Shown here: positions 7,586 to 16,639 of the stretch, piece after piece
How the letters are laid out: each line of letters opens with the position of its first letter
How positions within the stretch are numbered: position 1 is the first letter of the stretch
Source of the DNA: an uncultured Sphingomonadaceae bacterium
GTDB taxonomy: Bacteria > Pseudomonadota > Alphaproteobacteria > Sphingomonadales > Sphingomonadaceae
Assembly: GCA_947489315.1 (NCBI GenBank)
Contig: CANLCX010000001.1
Location: 933,501 to 997,500 of the forward strand
Reading direction: 5' to 3'
DNA length: 64,000 bases
Notes under the pieces: model-generated
Database searches by the model: none
The model's input: the letters and a program-made list of their open reading frames with translations, nothing else
What the model was told of the DNA's origin: nothing
Made by a program: the position numbers and the translations under genes

Positions 7586-8956
7586 TTGACTAAATTTTCT
7601 GATTTCGCACTGGCGGAACCAATCCAAAAACGTGTGGCCGAGGGCGGCTATACCACTCCATCCCCCATTCAGCAGCAGGCGATCCCGCCGGCACTGGAAG
7701 GCAAAGACATATTGGGCATCGCCCAAACCGGCACCGGCAAGACCGCCGCTTTCTCGCTTCCCTCTATCCACCACCTGCTGAACAACAAGAAACGCGCTGG
7801 CCGTTTTGAATGCCGGATGCTGGTACTGGCACCGACGCGCGAACTCGCGCGGCAGATTGCCGACAGCATGACCGGCTATTCCAAAGGTCTTGGCATGTTC
7901 GTAACCTCTGCTTTTGGAGGTGTTCCGATCAACAAACAGAAGCGCGTATTGGAACGGGGCGTTGATGTCCTCGTTGCGACACCGGGACGCTTGCTCGATT
8001 TGATCGACCGGCGCTTCCTCACGCTCGACAAAGTCGAAATTCTGGTGCTCGACGAAGCCGACCAAATGCTGGATCTGGGTTTCATCGTTCCGCTCAAGAA
8101 AATCGTTCCGATGCTGCCCCGGCAGCGCCAGAGCCTGTTCTTTTCGGCGACCATGCCTAAGACTATTTCTCAACTAGCTGACCAGTTTCTGACCAACCCT
8201 GTTCAGGTTTCGGTTGCGCCGCAGTCGACGACGGCAGAGCGAGTTGATCAGAAGGTTACCTATATTAATCAGGATGATAAACAGCGTCTCTTAAAAGACT
8301 TTATCAACAAGGAAAATCCGGACCACATGCTGGTCTTTACCCAGACCAAACATGGTGCGGATAAAGTTGTGAAAAATCTGATGGCGGTGGGTATCCACTC
8401 CGCAGCCATTCACGGTAATAAAAGCCAGCCACAGCGTGAACGCGCTTTGGGTGACTTTAAAAAGGGCAAGATCAACATTCTTGTTGCTACAGATATTGCG
8501 GCGCGCGGGATTGATGTCGATGGCATCACCCATGTCATCAATTTCGACATGCCCAATGTGTCCGAGCAATATGTCCACCGTATCGGCCGGACCGCACGGG
8601 CAGGGGCCTCAGGCATTTCCTACTCACTGGTTGCTCCGGATGAGCGCCAGTTCCTCCGCGATGTCGTGAAACTAACCGGCGTAAAACCCGAAGTAATCGC
8701 GCTGCCAGAAGGCTATGACGAGCCCATGCGCGAAGAAGTGCCAGCCCGTATCTATGGTCAGAAGCCTAAGAAATTTGGTGCAAAACCAACGCGCAGCGGT
8801 CCATCGAAGAACAAGCATAGTTCACGCAAAGGTCGCCCAGGCGGCGGTAGTGGTCGCGGTGGCCCCGGTTCTTCGGCTAAGGGAGACGGTCCGAAGCATT
8901 GGAATAACGGCGCCAAATCCTTCAAGCGTCGCCAGACACGCAAAGCGGACGCTTAA
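7586..8956 (+). CDS. DEAD-box ATP-dependent RNA helicase, RhlE-like
   Basis: 456 aa from a TTG start. Motifs in order: F-x-x-F and the Q motif (T-P-S-P-I-Q-Q-Q-A-I-P), Walker A A-Q-T-G-T-G-K-T near 45-52, P-T-R-E-L-A, T-P-G-R, D-E-A-D, S-A-T, then the second RecA domain with A-T-D-I-A-A-R-G-I-D and H-R-I-G-R-T-A-R-A-G, and a basic Gly/Arg/Lys/Ser-rich tail of about 70 residues. It unwinds structured RNA during ribosome assembly or mRNA turnover. TTG at 7586 is chosen because AAGG lies eight bases upstream and the RhlE-like N-terminus begins exactly there. Its stop overlaps that of the converging CaiB/BaiF gene by four bases. Confidence 0.94.
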   Translation: MTKFSDFALAEPIQKRVAEGGYTTPSPIQQQAIPPALEGKDILGIAQTGTGKTAAFSLPSIHHLLNNKKRAGRFECRMLVLAPTRELARQIADSMTGYSKGLGMFVTSAFGGVPINKQKRVLERGVDVLVATPGRLLDLIDRRFLTLDKVEILVLDEADQMLDLGFIVPLKKIVPMLPRQRQSLFFSATMPKTISQLADQFLTNPVQVSVAPQSTTAERVDQKVTYINQDDKQRLLKDFINKENPDHMLVFTQTKHGADKVVKNLMAVGIHSAAIHGNKSQPQRERALGDFKKGKINILVATDIAARGIDVDGITHVINFDMPNVSEQYVHRIGRTARAGASGISYSLVAPDERQFLRDVVKLTGVKPEVIALPEGYDEPMREEVPARIYGQKPKKFGAKPTRSGPSKNKHSSRKGRPGGGSGRGGPGSSAKGDGPKHWNNGAKSFKRRQTRKADA

Positions 8957-10122
8957 TCGCTACGCAAAGCCTTGGTGTCTGACAGATGGGAAATTTCTTC
9001 ATCGGTCAGGCCCAGCCAATTTTGAAGCGCGGTGACATTATGTTCGCCGCGTTTCGCCGTTTTGGCGCTGCTATCGATGCCGCTTTTCGATTTTGAAAAG
9101 CGATAGGGCGACTGGACGGTCCGGCGCGCATTTCCAGCATCGTCTGTCACATCAACTATGGTGCCAAGGGATTCGATACTAGGCTGCTCATAGACGTCGG
9201 GGCCAAAGGGATGCACTTCACCCCATGCAAGGTTAAGCCGGTCCATCGCAGCCGTCAGCGCATCAAAACTGCTGTACGACTGAATATGCTGTTCCATGGC
9301 TTCACGCCGCAGACGCACTTTTGTGGCTATGTCGGCCCCCTCGGGTGTGGGGTCTTGCAAGCCATCTTTGGTTGAGAACATGATCCACAACCATTTCATA
9401 TCGGCTGTGATCAGCACCTGGCGCTTTTCCGGGGCTTCCCAGACGAGATTTTCTGGCGCCTTCGGCCAAATATCATCGAGCGCAAAATGGGCGTAGTCAT
9501 CGGTCGAATGCAGAACATTGAGCATCGCGAGATCGATATGCTGTCCTTCGCCCGTTTCATCGAGCGTGCGTAACGCGGACAGGATCGCGATGATGCCATG
9601 GAGAGAGCTATAGCTGTCGGCCATGGCAAACTGGATGTCGGTCGCGCGGCCGCCGCTCATTTCTGCCTGCCGGGCAATCAAGCCCATCTCGGCGTGGAGT
9701 ACGGGCGCATAGGCCGCCTTTGCACGCTCGGGTCCATTTTGGCCGTAACCGGAAATAGACAGCATCACGAGCCGAGGATTGACCTTGGACAGATCATCCC
9801 AGCCAATGCCGAACTTATCCATGATGCCGGGGCGGAAATTCTCCACGACAATATCCGCTTCGGCGGCCAGTTTTCGTACTAGCTCCGGTGCGCCTTCGGC
9901 TTTCAGATCAAGGCAGATATTCTGTTTGCCGATATTAAGCTGCAGATAGTTGCCGCTAACCCCGCTGTCCCGCTTTGCCAGTTTACGCGTGACATCGCCT
10001 TCCGGCGGCTCAACCTTCAGCACCTCTGCACCCAGATCGGATAGCATCCGTGTGGCATAGGGACCGGCCACTACGCGCGAAAAATCCAGGACCTTGAGTC
10101 CTGCTAGCGGGAAATTTGCCAT
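8953..10122 (-). CDS. CaiB/BaiF family (type III) CoA-transferase
   Basis: 389 aa, full length for the family. Type III CoA-transferases move CoA between carboxylic acids through an aspartyl-CoA intermediate; the expected aspartate is Asp169 in F-A-M-A-D-S. The N-terminal V-L-D-F-S-R-V-V-A-G-P-Y, the V-E-N-F-R-P-G block at 93-99 and S-G-Y-G-Q-N-G-P are family signatures. It lies 12 bp downstream of the aldehyde dehydrogenase and near a CitE-like lyase, all on the minus strand, so an aromatic or branched acid degradation operon is plausible. The acid substrate cannot be told from sequence. Confidence 0.92.
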   Translation of the reverse strand: MANFPLAGLKVLDFSRVVAGPYATRMLSDLGAEVLKVEPPEGDVTRKLAKRDSGVSGNYLQLNIGKQNICLDLKAEGAPELVRKLAAEADIVVENFRPGIMDKFGIGWDDLSKVNPRLVMLSISGYGQNGPERAKAAYAPVLHAEMGLIARQAEMSGGRATDIQFAMADSYSSLHGIIAILSALRTLDETGEGQHIDLAMLNVLHSTDDYAHFALDDIWPKAPENLVWEAPEKRQVLITADMKWLWIMFSTKDGLQDPTPEGADIATKVRLRREAMEQHIQSYSSFDALTAAMDRLNLAWGEVHPFGPDVYEQPSIESLGTIVDVTDDAGNARRTVQSPYRFSKSKSGIDSSAKTAKRGEHNVTALQNWLGLTDEEISHLSDTKALRSD

Positions 10123-10134
10123 ATTTGCCTGACG

Positions 10135-11589
10135 TTAGAGTTTCATCTGCTGTTTCATGGTCTTCTCCGTACTCGCGCCATAGGGAGGGAGGAAACCAGC
10201 AATTTTGGCAATGTTCACTTTAGGCTGGCGGTATACAGCCTTGGCGTGACTAAATTCCTTGAAGCCGTCCGGTCCGGTATAAGCACCCATACCAGAAGGT
10301 CCGACACCGCCGAAAGGCAGGTCATGCTGGGCGATGTGGAAAATCACGTCGTTGACCGTTACGCCGCCGGAAATCGTGCGATCGAGGAGCTTACGTTTGT
10401 CCGATTCTGTCTCGCCGAAATAATAAAGCCCAAGCGGACGATCATGGTCGTTTACATAGTCGACCACTTCATCGAGATTGCGATAGGTCTTCACGGGCAG
10501 GACAGGGCCAAAAATCTCTTCCTGCATGACACGCATGTCATCATTGACATTCTGCAGCACCGTTAGCGGCATTTTATTGCTGTTGGTATTCGAGAAATCT
10601 TCGTCACCCGGATTGACCACCGTCTGCTTTGCGCCTTTGGCAACTGCGTCATCGATCAGGCCTTGCAGGCGCTCTTTGTGCCGCCCGTTGATCACCGAAG
10701 TATAATCGTCATTCGCAATCATCGTCGGATATTGCTCCGCGACATTGGAGGCAATGCCTTCGACGACCGCATCTTCTTTATCGGCCGGCACCATGAGATA
10801 GTCGGGGGCAAGACAGATTTGCCCGGCATTCATCATCTTACCCATAGCAATACGTTGGGTTGTTTTTTGGACATCAGCATCAGGTCCAATGATAGTAGGT
10901 GACTTGCCGCCGAGTTCGAGTGTCACAGGCGTCAGATTTTTGGCCGCCGCTGCCATGACATGCTTGGCAATCCCGCCACCGCCGGTGAAGATCAGGTGAT
11001 CCCAAGGAATTTCAGAGAAGGCCTGGCCGGTTGCCGGACCGCCGGTAATCACGGTCATTTCTTCTGGCGCGAAATATTTGGCAACCAATTGTTTCACCAA
11101 TTCGCCGGTTTCGGGGCAGAATTCGGAAAATTTGATGATCACGCGATTGCCGGCGCCAAAAGCGCCGATCGCTGGATCAAAGGCGAGATTGATCGGGAAA
11201 TTCCAAGGCGCAATCACGCCGACAACGCCTTTGGGTTGATATTCAACAGCACCGCTGGCGCCCAAAAGGCCCAATGGAAAATCCATTTTGCGTCGTTCGG
11301 GACGCATCCATTTCCTCAAATTCTTTTTGTGGTCTTTGGCATGGCCGACGACCGACATCAGATCGGTCATCACCGTTTGTACGCTGCTGCGATGCCCGAA
11401 ATCATTGGATACGGCTTCGCAAAGCGCATCCTTGTTATCGATGATCATCTGCGCGGTACGGTTGATCCGGTCCATCCGGCTTTCAAAGCTAACCGGTAGT
11501 TCGGCATGAAAGGCATCGCGCTGCGCCTGAAACGCCGCCATAATTTCGTCTTTGCTAACTTCGCCAGCTGCTGCTTCCAATGCTTCCAT
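10135..11589 (-). CDS. coniferyl aldehyde dehydrogenase-like aldehyde dehydrogenase
   Basis: 484 aa ALDH-superfamily enzyme oxidising an aldehyde to its acid with NAD(P). Catalytic Cys259 sits in N-A-G-Q-I-C-L-A-P-D-Y and the general base Glu225 in L-E-L-G-G-K-S-P. The P-W-N-F-P-I-N-L block at 128-135 is the cofactor region. The A-P-D-Y after the cysteine and the overall N-terminal pattern (I-N-R-T-A-Q-M) are typical of the coniferyl aldehyde dehydrogenase subgroup (CalB/CALDH). The usual F-T-G-S is F-T-G-G here. It is upstream of and probably co-transcribed with the CaiB/BaiF gene. True substrate could be another aromatic or long-chain aldehyde. Confidence 0.9.
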   Translation of the reverse strand: MEALEAAAGEVSKDEIMAAFQAQRDAFHAELPVSFESRMDRINRTAQMIIDNKDALCEAVSNDFGHRSSVQTVMTDLMSVVGHAKDHKKNLRKWMRPERRKMDFPLGLLGASGAVEYQPKGVVGVIAPWNFPINLAFDPAIGAFGAGNRVIIKFSEFCPETGELVKQLVAKYFAPEEMTVITGGPATGQAFSEIPWDHLIFTGGGGIAKHVMAAAAKNLTPVTLELGGKSPTIIGPDADVQKTTQRIAMGKMMNAGQICLAPDYLMVPADKEDAVVEGIASNVAEQYPTMIANDDYTSVINGRHKERLQGLIDDAVAKGAKQTVVNPGDEDFSNTNSNKMPLTVLQNVNDDMRVMQEEIFGPVLPVKTYRNLDEVVDYVNDHDRPLGLYYFGETESDKRKLLDRTISGGVTVNDVIFHIAQHDLPFGGVGPSGMGAYTGPDGFKEFSHAKAVYRQPKVNIAKIAGFLPPYGASTEKTMKQQMKL

Positions 11590-11685
11590 AGGTCTTCTCC
11601 TGCAAAGCGCTTTGTCGCGCTCATTATCTTTGGTTTCAATTGACCACTTAAACCATATTTTTGCAGTTTGTCGAGGCAGAACGGC

Positions 11686-12564
11686 TTATTGGGAAGCGGC
11701 GGCAATCACCTCGGCCAAAGCGATCGTCTGCTCGGCTTGCTGCAGATGCAACAATTCAGTCATTTTTCCATCGACGGTAATGACACCTTTGCCTGCATTA
11801 GCAGGATCCTTGAAGGCAGCAATGATCGCCAGAGCCTCTATGATCTTATCTTCATTGGGCGCAAATTCGCGGTTTGCGATATCAATTTGTGCCGGATGAA
11901 TAAGCGTCTTCCCATCAAATCCATAAGCCTTGGCCTGCCGACATTCCTGCTCAAAGCCATCAGGGTCTTTGAAATCATTGTAAACGCTGTCCAAGATATT
12001 CAACCCAAAAGCGCGCCCGGCCATGATCGTTTGGGCTATTGCCGGCGTAAATAAAGTCCGATCCTGCTCTGCGCGCATTTCCTTGGCGAGATCGTTAAAG
12101 CCCATAACGAAAGTCGTCAGGCGGGTAGAGGATGCTGTCTCTGCAATTGGGGCAATGTTCAGCACGGCCATCGGCATTTCAATCATGGCCCATAGTTGCA
12201 AGCCATCACTCGCATTCTCGCCATCGATAATCTCGGAAATTTTAACAATATCGGCGGCGCTACAAACTTTGGGAACCAATATCGCGCTAGCTTTGCTGGC
12301 ACTGACGCTCTTCATGTCATCCGCAAACCAAGGCGTATCCATGGCGTTCACGCGCACAACCATTTCCCGCTTGCCGTAGGCCCCGTCTGCCAGCGCATTG
12401 CAGGCGGCATCGCGAGCATCGTCCTTGGCGTCTGGCGCAACAGCGTCTTCCAGATCGAGGATGATCGTGTCAGCCGGAAGCGTTTTAGCTTTCTCTAACG
12501 CTCGCGCATTGGATGCAGGCATATAAAGACAAGAACGGCGTGGGTGGAAGCTGGTTTCGATCAT
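11686..12564 (-). CDS. HpcH/HpaI aldolase / CitE-like CoA-thioester lyase
   Basis: 292 aa, TIM-barrel enzyme of the CitE/malyl-CoA lyase group. Visible: R-R-S-C-L-Y-M-P-A-S-N near the N-terminus (phosphate/CoA side), the metal-binding L-D-L-E-D-A-V-A near 36-43, the A-M-I-E-M-P strand near 135-140 and G-K-T-L-I-H-P-A-Q near 223-231. Members split or form beta-hydroxyacyl-CoA thioesters such as malyl-CoA or citramalyl-CoA. It lies 96 bp upstream of the aldehyde dehydrogenase on the same strand, so possibly one operon with it and the CoA-transferase. Precise substrate unknown. Confidence 0.9.
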   Translation of the reverse strand: MIETSFHPRRSCLYMPASNARALEKAKTLPADTIILDLEDAVAPDAKDDARDAACNALADGAYGKREMVVRVNAMDTPWFADDMKSVSASKASAILVPKVCSAADIVKISEIIDGENASDGLQLWAMIEMPMAVLNIAPIAETASSTRLTTFVMGFNDLAKEMRAEQDRTLFTPAIAQTIMAGRAFGLNILDSVYNDFKDPDGFEQECRQAKAYGFDGKTLIHPAQIDIANREFAPNEDKIIEALAIIAAFKDPANAGKGVITVDGKMTELLHLQQAEQTIALAEVIAAASQ

Positions 12565-12730
12565 GCCGCGCTTATATCGGAACAGAGCTTAACAGGACAA
12601 CAGAAAACCATTCCATATCATAACTGCCTGACCAACAATGCGGCAAACATCAAACGCAAATCTTTATTGAATTGCAAACTTTCTAGTCTAGACACATTGC
12701 AATGAACCATCACCGGCGGCGAGGCACTCC

Positions 12731-13783
12731 ATGAAGATACTAGACTCCATCATTTCGCCCACCGAGCGACCTTATATTATCGCCGAAGTATCAGCCAATC
12801 ATGGCGGCGAGTTGAGCCGGGCGCTGGATCTTGTTGCTGCTGCTGCTGATGCAGGCGCGAGTGCGGTCAAGTTTCAGACCTATACTGCCGACACCATGAC
12901 CATCGAATGCGACAGGCCTGAATTTCGTATCGATAATGCCGAAAGCTTGTGGAACGGGCGTACACTTTATGATCTTTACGATGAAGCCCACACGCCTTGG
13001 GATTGGCATGCTCCATTGTTCGAAGAGGCACGGCGGCTCGGCATCCATGCTTTTTCAAGCGGGTTTGATGAGACCGCGATAGATTTCCTAGAGACGCTGG
13101 ATCCGCCTTGTTACAAGGTTGCATCGTTTGAACATACGTTCATTCCTCTGCTTGAGAAAGTGGCCGAGACAAAAAAACCCGTGATTGTGTCTTGCGGATT
13201 GGCATCAATGGATGAGATCCGGAAGTCCGTTCAGACCCTGACTAACGCTGAATCCGGTCCGATATGTCTGCTCGCATGCACCAGCAGCTATCCAGCCTCT
13301 GTAGCAGACAGCAACCTGCGCCGTATTCCGGCCCTGAAAGAAGCTTTTCCTGCCTGCCAAATTGGCTTGTCAGACCACACCATCGGCAGCACTGCGGCGA
13401 TCGCCGCGGTAGCTATGGGTGCCTGTGTCTTTGAAAAACACTTTAAGATGTCGGGTGATGACACGTCGGTTGATGCCGCATTTTCTGTCACACCAGAGGG
13501 ATTGCGTGATTATGTTACTGTGATCAATGATGCTTGGGATGCGTTGGGTGAAGCAAATTTTGGTGCCGCGAGCGATACCGAGGCTCAATCGTTGCAATTT
13601 CGCCGGTCGATATATGTCGTGGCGGATATTGGTGAAGGGGAAGCCTTTACCCGTGAAAATATCAAATGCATCCGGCCCGGACTGGGACTGGAGACCGAAT
13701 ATTTTTCTTCGGTTCTCGGGAAAACTGCCGCGAAGACAATCGAGCGCGGAACGCCGCTCAGCCTTGCGCTTGTTGCGGGCTAA
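12731..13783 (+). CDS. pseI: pseudaminic acid synthase
   Basis: 350 aa NeuB-family enzyme that condenses 2,4-diacetamido-2,4,6-trideoxy-L-altrose with phosphoenolpyruvate to give pseudaminic acid. The TIM barrel begins with Y-I-I-A-E-V-S-A-N-H-G-G; K-F-Q-T-Y and the L-Y-D-L-Y-D-E-A-H-T-P-W-D-W-H block are the features that separate PseI from sialic and legionaminic acid synthases. G-L-S-D-H-T-I-G-S and E-K-H-F lie near residues 217 and 235, and a C-terminal antifreeze/SAF domain covers about 290-350 (F-R-R-S-I-Y-V-V-A-D-I). It faces an unrelated-strand GT-like gene and overlaps its end by 26 bp. The other Pse genes lie 3-8 kb to the right. Confidence 0.95.
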   Translation: MKILDSIISPTERPYIIAEVSANHGGELSRALDLVAAAADAGASAVKFQTYTADTMTIECDRPEFRIDNAESLWNGRTLYDLYDEAHTPWDWHAPLFEEARRLGIHAFSSGFDETAIDFLETLDPPCYKVASFEHTFIPLLEKVAETKKPVIVSCGLASMDEIRKSVQTLTNAESGPICLLACTSSYPASVADSNLRRIPALKEAFPACQIGLSDHTIGSTAAIAAVAMGACVFEKHFKMSGDDTSVDAAFSVTPEGLRDYVTVINDAWDALGEANFGAASDTEAQSLQFRRSIYVVADIGEGEAFTRENIKCIRPGLGLETEYFSSVLGKTAAKTIERGTPLSLALVAG

Positions 13784-15200
13784 GGTAACGCTCGATTTTC
13801 CGGGCGGCCTGTTGTTTCAGTACTGTGGCATCGCGATTATATGAGGCGTCATAGCTTTGCATCACATTGCGCCATGCCGGGCCTGTGTAGAAGGCCTTGA
13901 GCATGGGATAAAGATCGGTGCTCCAGTTCTTCACTTCACAGACGAGACCGTCCTGGATGAACCCACAATAATCGTGGTTCAGCCGGTCCAATGCGTCGAT
14001 ATAGGCAACGGGTCGACCGCCACGCAGCACATTCATCGCTACACCGCTATTGCCGCAGAAAATCAGGTCACAGGCTTCGATCTCGCTGTCCAGGGGCGTG
14101 CCAATCGTAATCTCAACATTTTGATATTTTGCTGCGAGGTCCGAAAAGTCGGATTTTAGGAGCGCGACCGGGTGATTGCGGATCAAAATCTCCACATCGA
14201 GATCGCTATCATTTATTGCTGCGACAAGCTGCTCCACAGCATCGGCAGATGTCAATGCCGTCAGAAATATGCCGACCTTATTGATCTTGTCGCACCACTT
14301 CATCGGGCGAGTGGTCCCTGGCTGACCGATCAGTGCGACATCCGCGTTGCAGCGGCTCGCATTCTTGTAGGTTTTCTGGATCGCTTCACCATAAAATACG
14401 GCGCAATCAGCAAGCACCGGTGGCACTGTCGCACCGTTTGCGGGCACCGGGGCATGATTGACGTAGATTAGTTTGCGATCCATCGCATGTGCGGCGGCGG
14501 CCATGCCTAACGCTTCTGGGCTATAGTTGCTGGCAACAATGGCAGCGCCCAGCTTGCGATGCTGAGCAAATAGCTGAGAAAAGCGCATGTAAAATGCAAG
14601 TCCGCTGGCGATGCGAGCCGAGGGCATAAAACCATATGACTGTGCCAGCTGCGACAAGAATGGAAATATTCGCCTCAAACTGCCAACCATGGTCAGCGCG
14701 GTACGGAATTGACCGCGCCGGAATATATGACCGTGTTTCAAGGATAATTGCATGATATGCGCGTCGGGTAACAATGATACCAGCCGCGCGATGGCATTCG
14801 TTTCATTGTGAAAATTTGAGATCGCGACGGCATCTTGGTCTTCATAATCGAATGACCCAATTGAGAGCACGCATTTGAGCATATAAGCAAACAGAACGAG
14901 TGGCTGCACCAAACGCGATCCCGCTAAACTATAAAGAGTGTCAACCAATCGATAGACCGGGTTCTTATTCTTGATTTCAGCAAAGACGGCGCCGCGCGCC
15001 GAAGACGTCTCCATGCGGCGGATAATGCCAAGAGCGATGGAAAGGTTGTAATTGTCACGAGGTGCCGGAACATTTTTTTCAGGATCGCTTTCAAAATCGG
15101 CCTCCACTACCGCCTGAACCGCGTCAGCAACATCTGATTCGATTTCGGTATCAAATGCTGTCTCGTTCAGCGCCAAACCAAATATATCCGGTCGTTCCAT
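13758..15200 (-). CDS. unknown GT-B-like protein of the surface-glycan locus (candidate glycosyltransferase)
   Basis: 480 aa (490 if the upstream GTG at 15230 is used; both have purine-rich ribosome sites). I recognise no catalogued family with certainty. The C-terminal half reads like a GT-B Rossmann domain: a loop A-L-I-G-Q-P-G near 290-300, V-G-I-F-L-T-A-L-T-S, a strand ending I-R-N-H-P-V-A-L, then C-D-L-I-F-C-G-N-S-G-V-A-M-N, an N-S-S/N-S-G type donor loop seen in capsule transferases and CDP-glycerol transferases. An earlier segment, Y-V-N-H-A-P-V-P, resembles acceptor-side loops of such enzymes. It has no signal peptide, so it is cytosolic or membrane-peripheral. Its place beside pseI and the flippase suggests a glycosyltransferase, perhaps for pseudaminic acid. 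Functional assignment is inference. Confidence 0.6.
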   Translation of the reverse strand: MERPDIFGLALNETAFDTEIESDVADAVQAVVEADFESDPEKNVPAPRDNYNLSIALGIIRRMETSSARGAVFAEIKNKNPVYRLVDTLYSLAGSRLVQPLVLFAYMLKCVLSIGSFDYEDQDAVAISNFHNETNAIARLVSLLPDAHIMQLSLKHGHIFRRGQFRTALTMVGSLRRIFPFLSQLAQSYGFMPSARIASGLAFYMRFSQLFAQHRKLGAAIVASNYSPEALGMAAAAHAMDRKLIYVNHAPVPANGATVPPVLADCAVFYGEAIQKTYKNASRCNADVALIGQPGTTRPMKWCDKINKVGIFLTALTSADAVEQLVAAINDSDLDVEILIRNHPVALLKSDFSDLAAKYQNVEITIGTPLDSEIEACDLIFCGNSGVAMNVLRGGRPVAYIDALDRLNHDYCGFIQDGLVCEVKNWSTDLYPMLKAFYTGPAWRNVMQSYDASYNRDATVLKQQAARKIERYLSPQQAQG

Positions 15201-15307
15201 AATGTCCCCTGAGATTCCTTCTTTGGTCACGCCGCTTTCCTAGTTTTGCGGTCTGAAGGACATATTGCAGGTAATTGTTAACAAATTGCGTTTAGGGGCT
15301 GTTAACC

Positions 15308-16639
15308 ATGGACCTGGCCAACAAAGATGAGCGAACTAGCGGGATGAAGCAGATCAAACGAAGATTGTCGGAATTGAGCGGGAAAAGCTTTCTGGCGCTA
15401 CAATCGCTCTTCTACGCGATCGCGAACAGCATAGAAGCTCTCGTCCCGCTGCTGCTTGCTCCGATACTCACGCGTATATTGGCTCCATCTGAATATGGGA
15501 TATGGGTGCTCTTCATTACCTATGCGACGTTCCTGCGTCCGATCGTCGGTCTGACCACGCAGGACGCCATTCGGATGCGATTCTACGACTTTGATCAGAA
15601 ACAGCTCGATCAGTTCACGCATACCGCCCTTTTTGTCATGATCATGATGGCGATTGCGGTGTCTGGATTGACATTTATTTTCCGTGATACACTGGCCGCA
15701 TTGGCGAAGTTTCCCGCAAATTGGCTTGTCACTGTCGTCATTGCGGCGCTGCTTTTCGAAGTATTTTATACCGCTCTTGCGCTTCATCAATTTCATAACC
15801 GTCGTAAGGCGTTTCTTACAACGCAGGTCGTTCAGGCGGTGCTGAGCATTGCTTTGATTTCGGCATTTCTGCTTGGTGGTTGGGATTGGCGCGGCGTTAT
15901 CCTTGGCAGAATTTTGGGAATGACCGCTGCGATTCTTATTTCTCTCCGAGCGTTGAACTATGGGCCTGCCTTTTTCTTTCGTTTGCCGCGCCGCTCTTTT
16001 TACCGCGATATAGCCAAATTTGGTGTTGTATATTGGCCATCGGGCATGGTGATCATGGCCGTTGCCATGACCGACAAAGTGGTCGCCGCCCATTATCTGG
16101 GCGTTTCTGCTAGCGCTATGTATGGTGTGGCCGCGCTATTCGCGTCGGCTTTTTGGGTCATCAACCACAGCTTTGTGCTGGCTTGGACTCCCTGGCTTTT
16201 CCGGAAGCTCAAAGCGGCGCCGTCTGATGGTTTGCGCGAAGTCTTGTCCGTTTCCATGCTGTATTTTCTTTTGGCATCGCTCGCGGCCTTATGCTTCTAT
16301 CTTATCTCATTATTCGTCGCGCCCATCTTGTTGGGCGAGGCATTTCATAGTGCGATCCCGCTTTTGCAATATATCATGGTCGCAATCGTGCTTCAGGGCT
16401 TCTTTATGCACAATATGAAATTTCTGCATTTCGACAAAGATATCAGAGTGATGTCGCTCTGCAGCATGTTGACTATCGCTTTGAATATTTGGTTAAGTAT
16501 TCTATGGGCACCGACCATGGGTATCCGGGGCATTATGCTCGGCACAGTAGTTTCTTTCGGCGCGGTTTTCCTGATAAGTGGAATGATCGTAATTGCGCGC
16601 CACATTAAACCTCAAGAGGGAGTTAAATCTGTTGTTTGA
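15308..16639 (+). CDS. oligosaccharide flippase (Wzx/MOP superfamily)
   Basis: 443 aa polytopic inner-membrane protein with about twelve to fourteen hydrophobic segments from residue 30 to 435. The N-terminal L-L-L-A-P-I-L-T-R-I-L-A-P-S-E-Y-G-I-W is the hallmark start of Wzx-like polysaccharide biosynthesis proteins. It would flip lipid-linked oligosaccharide units to the periplasm. AGGGG lies ten bases before the ATG at 15308; a later Met (codon 13) is an alternative start. The end overlaps pseB by eight bases, so flippase and pseudaminic acid synthesis appear translationally coupled, implying that the flipped unit contains pseudaminic acid or a relative. Confidence 0.9.
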   Translation: MDLANKDERTSGMKQIKRRLSELSGKSFLALQSLFYAIANSIEALVPLLLAPILTRILAPSEYGIWVLFITYATFLRPIVGLTTQDAIRMRFYDFDQKQLDQFTHTALFVMIMMAIAVSGLTFIFRDTLAALAKFPANWLVTVVIAALLFEVFYTALALHQFHNRRKAFLTTQVVQAVLSIALISAFLLGGWDWRGVILGRILGMTAAILISLRALNYGPAFFFRLPRRSFYRDIAKFGVVYWPSGMVIMAVAMTDKVVAAHYLGVSASAMYGVAALFASAFWVINHSFVLAWTPWLFRKLKAAPSDGLREVLSVSMLYFLLASLAALCFYLISLFVAPILLGEAFHSAIPLLQYIMVAIVLQGFFMHNMKFLHFDKDIRVMSLCSMLTIALNIWLSILWAPTMGIRGIMLGTVVSFGAVFLISGMIVIARHIKPQEGVKSVV

